A stretch of 64,000 nucleotides of DNA from Hydractinia symbiolongicarpus (Eukaryota; Cnidaria; Hydrozoa; Anthoathecata; Hydractiniidae): NCBI RefSeq assembly GCF_029227915.1, contig NC_079880.1, forward strand, positions 26,407,501 to 26,471,500, read 5' to 3'. Of the stretch, positions 62,093-64,000 are shown in pieces. The first letter of the stretch is position 1. The number at the start of each line of letters is the position of its first letter. Under the pieces are notes generated by a model. The model was not told the DNA's origin, did no database searches, and saw nothing but the letters and a program-made list of their open reading frames with translations. The translations under genes were made by a program, and so were the position numbers.

Positions 62093-62948
62093 CTAGATCT
62101 CGGCAAGCTCCATCAATCTCAGATGTATATAACTACGACCTAATCGAAAGTGCCTTGGACGTTCGGGATTTACTTCGATGCATCCACGCTCTGGGAGCCA
62201 GTTGTAATGTACAATGGCATTTGGAGTTTCTGCAAGAACGACGAGTTGACTGTTGGGGTGATCTGTTAACTTGTTGCGAATCTTTTGCGCTACATAGCCT
62301 TGTTGCCCACATATAGAGACATACGGATATTCATCATCGTTATTCTTTTGGATTATACCCATTCCGTTATCCTTTCTAGGGTCTTCAAGGCGAGGAACGG
62401 CTCGCTGTCGTAGCTCTGTGATTACTTGCGCTTGTACGGCTATCGATCGATCTCTGTCGTCAACATCTTCCTCTAGGGTAAAAATTTGACGATCTTTGTC
62501 TTCAAGATCTTCATCAAGGAGCGCCAAGCCCTGGCGCTGCTCTTCGATGGTTGCAGCAAGCCTTCGCATTTCCCGGGGAGCACTTCCTCTACGACCCATT
62601 CCAAAAAGGGTTCTGCCTCAGGTCTGCCACACCTTAAAAGGAAGCAATAAAGGCCTGGCTCTGTCAGCAAAACTTTGTTTGGCTGGGTCTGGACAGATCT
62701 GTCCACACCTTGGAGGTCAGTAATAGCGTCGCCAAGCCGCATTTTGTACTTGTCAGGAACAAGTCTCTGAAGAGCTTTTACTCCCGCCTCCCGCCTCCCG
62801 CTTATAGCCCGCGGCTCTCCAAACATCGGAGGCTACGATGCATTGACCTTTATCCTGAACAAAGAATGATCGGACTTGCTTCCCAGCGAAAAAATCAACC
62901 GTTACAAGAGATATTTTTTGCTTGTGATGTTTTGGTTCCGGTGATCAT
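62093..62948 (-). pseudogene. Bro-N domain protein, two frameshifts
   Basis: Bro-N proteins bind DNA and are common in baculoviruses, large DNA viruses and phages. The N-terminal frame starts at ATG 62948 and gives a Bro-N-like start (VRSFFVQDKGQCIVASDVWR). A 7-bp tandem duplication (units 62787-62793 and 62794-62800) shifts the frame. The next frame (62826-62473) gives the late Bro-N core with LTEPGLYCFLLRCGRPEAEPF. A missing base near 62574 shifts to the last frame (62599-62093), which gives a charged coiled region and a C-terminal domain with YVSICGQQGYVAQKIR and ETPNAIVHYNWL, as seen after Bro-N in some large DNA virus proteins. The full length is about 285 residues. This gene is unusual for a Polinton-like element as far as I know. 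Confidence 0.7.
62787..62800 (-). repeat. 7-bp tandem duplication breaking the Bro-N frame
   Basis: CCTCCCG occurs twice in tandem, flanked by a partial copy. Because 7 is not a multiple of 3, the unit breaks the reading frame. It falls between the Bro-N N-terminal part and the part that begins GVKALQRLV. Confidence 0.75.
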
Positions 62949-62997
62949 GTTGCATGGACGGTGCTCGTGATTTTGAAACCACATGTGCTGTGGGTAG

Positions 62998-63024
62998 TTA
63001 ATGTGAGCCAAAGGTTCACATTAA
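62998..63024. terminator. Hairpin between a small gene and the Bro-N gene
   Basis: TTAATGTGAGCC pairs with GGTTCACATTAA with one mismatch around an AAA loop. It lies after the stop of the 63051-63278 frame on the minus strand. Confidence 0.5.
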
Positions 63025-63050
63025 TACTCACCTCGTTCCCAGGGCACCAT

Positions 63051-63278
63051 CTAATGGGACGAAGCCGTCGTGCTATATGCATCTATAAGCGCTCGCAGTC
63101 TACCTCGAATATCGGGGTCTCTTGTATTGCTTTCCATTCACTTGAGTCCCTCGAGAGAGATAAAGATATCGTGGGGATTGTCGTTGTTATTTCTGAGCTG
63201 CTTGCGGGTTTGTTTAAAACGGGCTTGAAGGGATCTGAAAAAACGATTTATCTTGGTCTCAATGGTAATATTTTTCAT
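63051..63278 (-). pseudogene. Small basic protein with an in-frame TGA
   Basis: A frame from ATG 63278 encodes 46 residues (rich in Lys, Arg, Asn and Gln) to a TGA at 63138-63140. The next codon is an ATG in the same frame and opens 28 more residues to TAG at 63051. Read as one gene it would be about 75 codons with one stop; read as two it would be a pair with no gap. The region between the ATPase and the Bro-N gene is otherwise non-coding. I do not recognise the protein; real coding status is uncertain. Confidence 0.35.
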
Positions 63279-63287
63279 CTTGTAGTT

Positions 63288-63302
63288 TTGGAATAATTCC
63301 AA
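63288..63302. terminator. Short palindrome near the ATPase end
   Basis: TTGGAATAATTCCAA is a 15-nt palindrome with 7-bp arms, 22 nt past the ATPase stop codon on the minus strand. The small loop makes it a weaker candidate than the others. Confidence 0.3.
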
Positions 63303-63323
63303 CCAGGTTGCTTGGCACAGAAC

Positions 63324-63919
63324 TCAAAAAATTTTCCAAGTCCTGGGGTGCTCCAGTCTGATCCAAAGGCAAGCGTGCTTGGACTTTTTGAGCTGAGCTT
63401 TGACAGTCTCCCAGTCGCTGATCATATTGGTTTCCTCGTTGATCAATTTCAAATCCGATCGTTCGTGGGGGTACCACATGAACAACTGCTTTTTTGCCTT
63501 CGAAGGTTCTTCGGCGAGGCGGTATACGACTGCGTTAGTAGCCAGAGACTGTGTTTGCGATGTCTACCACTGATGGCAAGCTCAAGCAAGGGCTGTCGCT
63601 TTTTATCAAGGCTATCGTTGGCTATCATATCGTCAACGATAAACAACGTCTCTTCGCCCGCCAGCAACGACGACAGTTTTTGGATCCACTCGAACAGCTG
63701 CTCCTTGGGCTCCACCAGGAACACGTAGTCATCCCTCCATAGCGAGGATCTCTCTTGATAGGTCTTGTTCCAGCGGATTGTAGGGCAGAGAAGGACAATG
63801 TTGTCTAAATTCTGCCTATACTCGTTCTCAAGCAAATCCAGCACACGCTGCGTCTTGCCACAGCTTGTCGGTCCAGTAAAGGTTGCCGTATGCGGCTCCT
63901 TGACAATTTCCAGAGCCAT
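63324..63919 (-). pseudogene. A32-like DNA-packaging ATPase, one frameshift
   Basis: This would pump viral DNA into preformed capsids. Residues 16-23 are GPTSCGKT (Walker A), 92-97 are LFIVDD (Walker B), and WLLTQSYTASPKNLRRQ at about 126-142 is the strand-plus-sensor stretch typical of FtsK/HerA-type viral packaging ATPases. The ATG at 63919 is preceded by AATAAA. The first frame ends at 63449. A run of six A on the minus strand (63490-63495 on the plus strand) appears one base short, and the next frame is open through an ISDWETVKAQLKKS segment to a stop at 63324. The total of about 198 residues is shorter than larger NCLDV A32 proteins but fits Polinton-type ATPases. Confidence 0.8.
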
Positions 63920-64000
63920 TTTATTTCACTCGTGTTTGCCTTGGAGATGAAGCGGTTACCTTTTGCAATGTTCTCGCTTACCCACATTGGTTGGGTATTT
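63920..64000. other. Edge region upstream of the ATPase, nothing assignable
   Basis: There are 80 bp between the ATPase start and the window edge. A minus-strand frame is open from the edge to a TAA at 63956-63958 (14 codons) and could be the C-terminus of a neighbouring gene. A second minus-strand frame overlaps the ATPase start. Neither is long enough to identify. Confidence 0.3.

Noticed and set aside
62710-63728. Plus-strand open frames across the Bro-N and ATPase region
   Set aside because: Walker motifs and Bro-N segments are on the minus strand; the plus-strand frames are shadows.
53521-64000. The block as an ordinary host gene cluster
   Set aside because: Tight spacing, convergent and divergent intron-less genes, an integrase, a packaging ATPase and capsid-like proteins fit a virus-like element instead.
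63956-64000. C-terminus of a protease or other Polinton gene at the window edge
   Set aside because: Only 14 codons are visible, with no diagnostic residue.

Overview
The window looks like animal nuclear DNA, probably from an aquatic invertebrate. A cnidarian-like host is my low-confidence guess. There are no bacterial operons, tRNAs or rRNAs. It has three parts: a long satellite array, one LINE retrotransposon inserted in that array, and the left end of a virus-like element.

(1) Positions 1-11602 and 16313-53520 are a tandem satellite. The AT-rich monomer is about 372 bp and I estimate about 130 copies. It carries several higher-order repeat registers, with offsets of about 1859, 2511, 2875, 2888, 4091 and 4834 bp. 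Nearly all are whole numbers of monomers once recurrent truncated monomers are counted. I see no credible gene in it.

(2) Positions 11603-16312 are a near full-length LINE of the L2/CR1/Jockey-like type, on the minus strand, flanked by a CTGAT target-site duplication. It has an ORF1 with an SGNH-esterase-like part and an ORF2 with an APE endonuclease and a reverse transcriptase. The RT catalytic motifs survive in one 525-residue frame, but stops and frameshifts break the rest.

(3) From 53521 to the window edge, the satellite gives way abruptly to gene-dense, more GC-rich DNA. This is the left end of an endogenous Polinton/Maverick- or adintovirus-like element. It begins with AG, as Polinton termini do, then a terminal region of about 300 bp rich in palindromic transcription-factor-like sites. 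Its genes in order are: an ankyrin protein; a small conserved-looking protein; a Rho_N/SAP-like protein; a membrane protein with LYPxL and PSAP motifs (minus); a probable penton-like jelly-roll protein (minus); a C-terminally anchored protein (plus); a small hydrophobic protein (minus); a coiled-coil protein (minus); a probable double-jelly-roll major capsid protein (plus); a small membrane protein (plus); a retroviral-type integrase (plus); a Bro-N protein (minus); a tiny basic protein (minus); and an A32-like packaging ATPase (minus). DNA polymerase B, a protease and the right terminus are not in the window and would lie to the right if present. Together these genes suggest capsid assembly, DNA packaging and integration.

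At least eight virus-like genes are broken by single-base frameshifts, one short duplication or in-frame stops, while about six are intact. Several lesions sit in homopolymers, so both decay and assembly error are possible. The viral region also shows a recurrent (T)ATAATAAA motif just before start codons, hairpins at many gene ends, a perfect palindrome carrying two divergent start codons, and a 19-bp sequence found three times. All family assignments come from reading the sequence; no database search was run.
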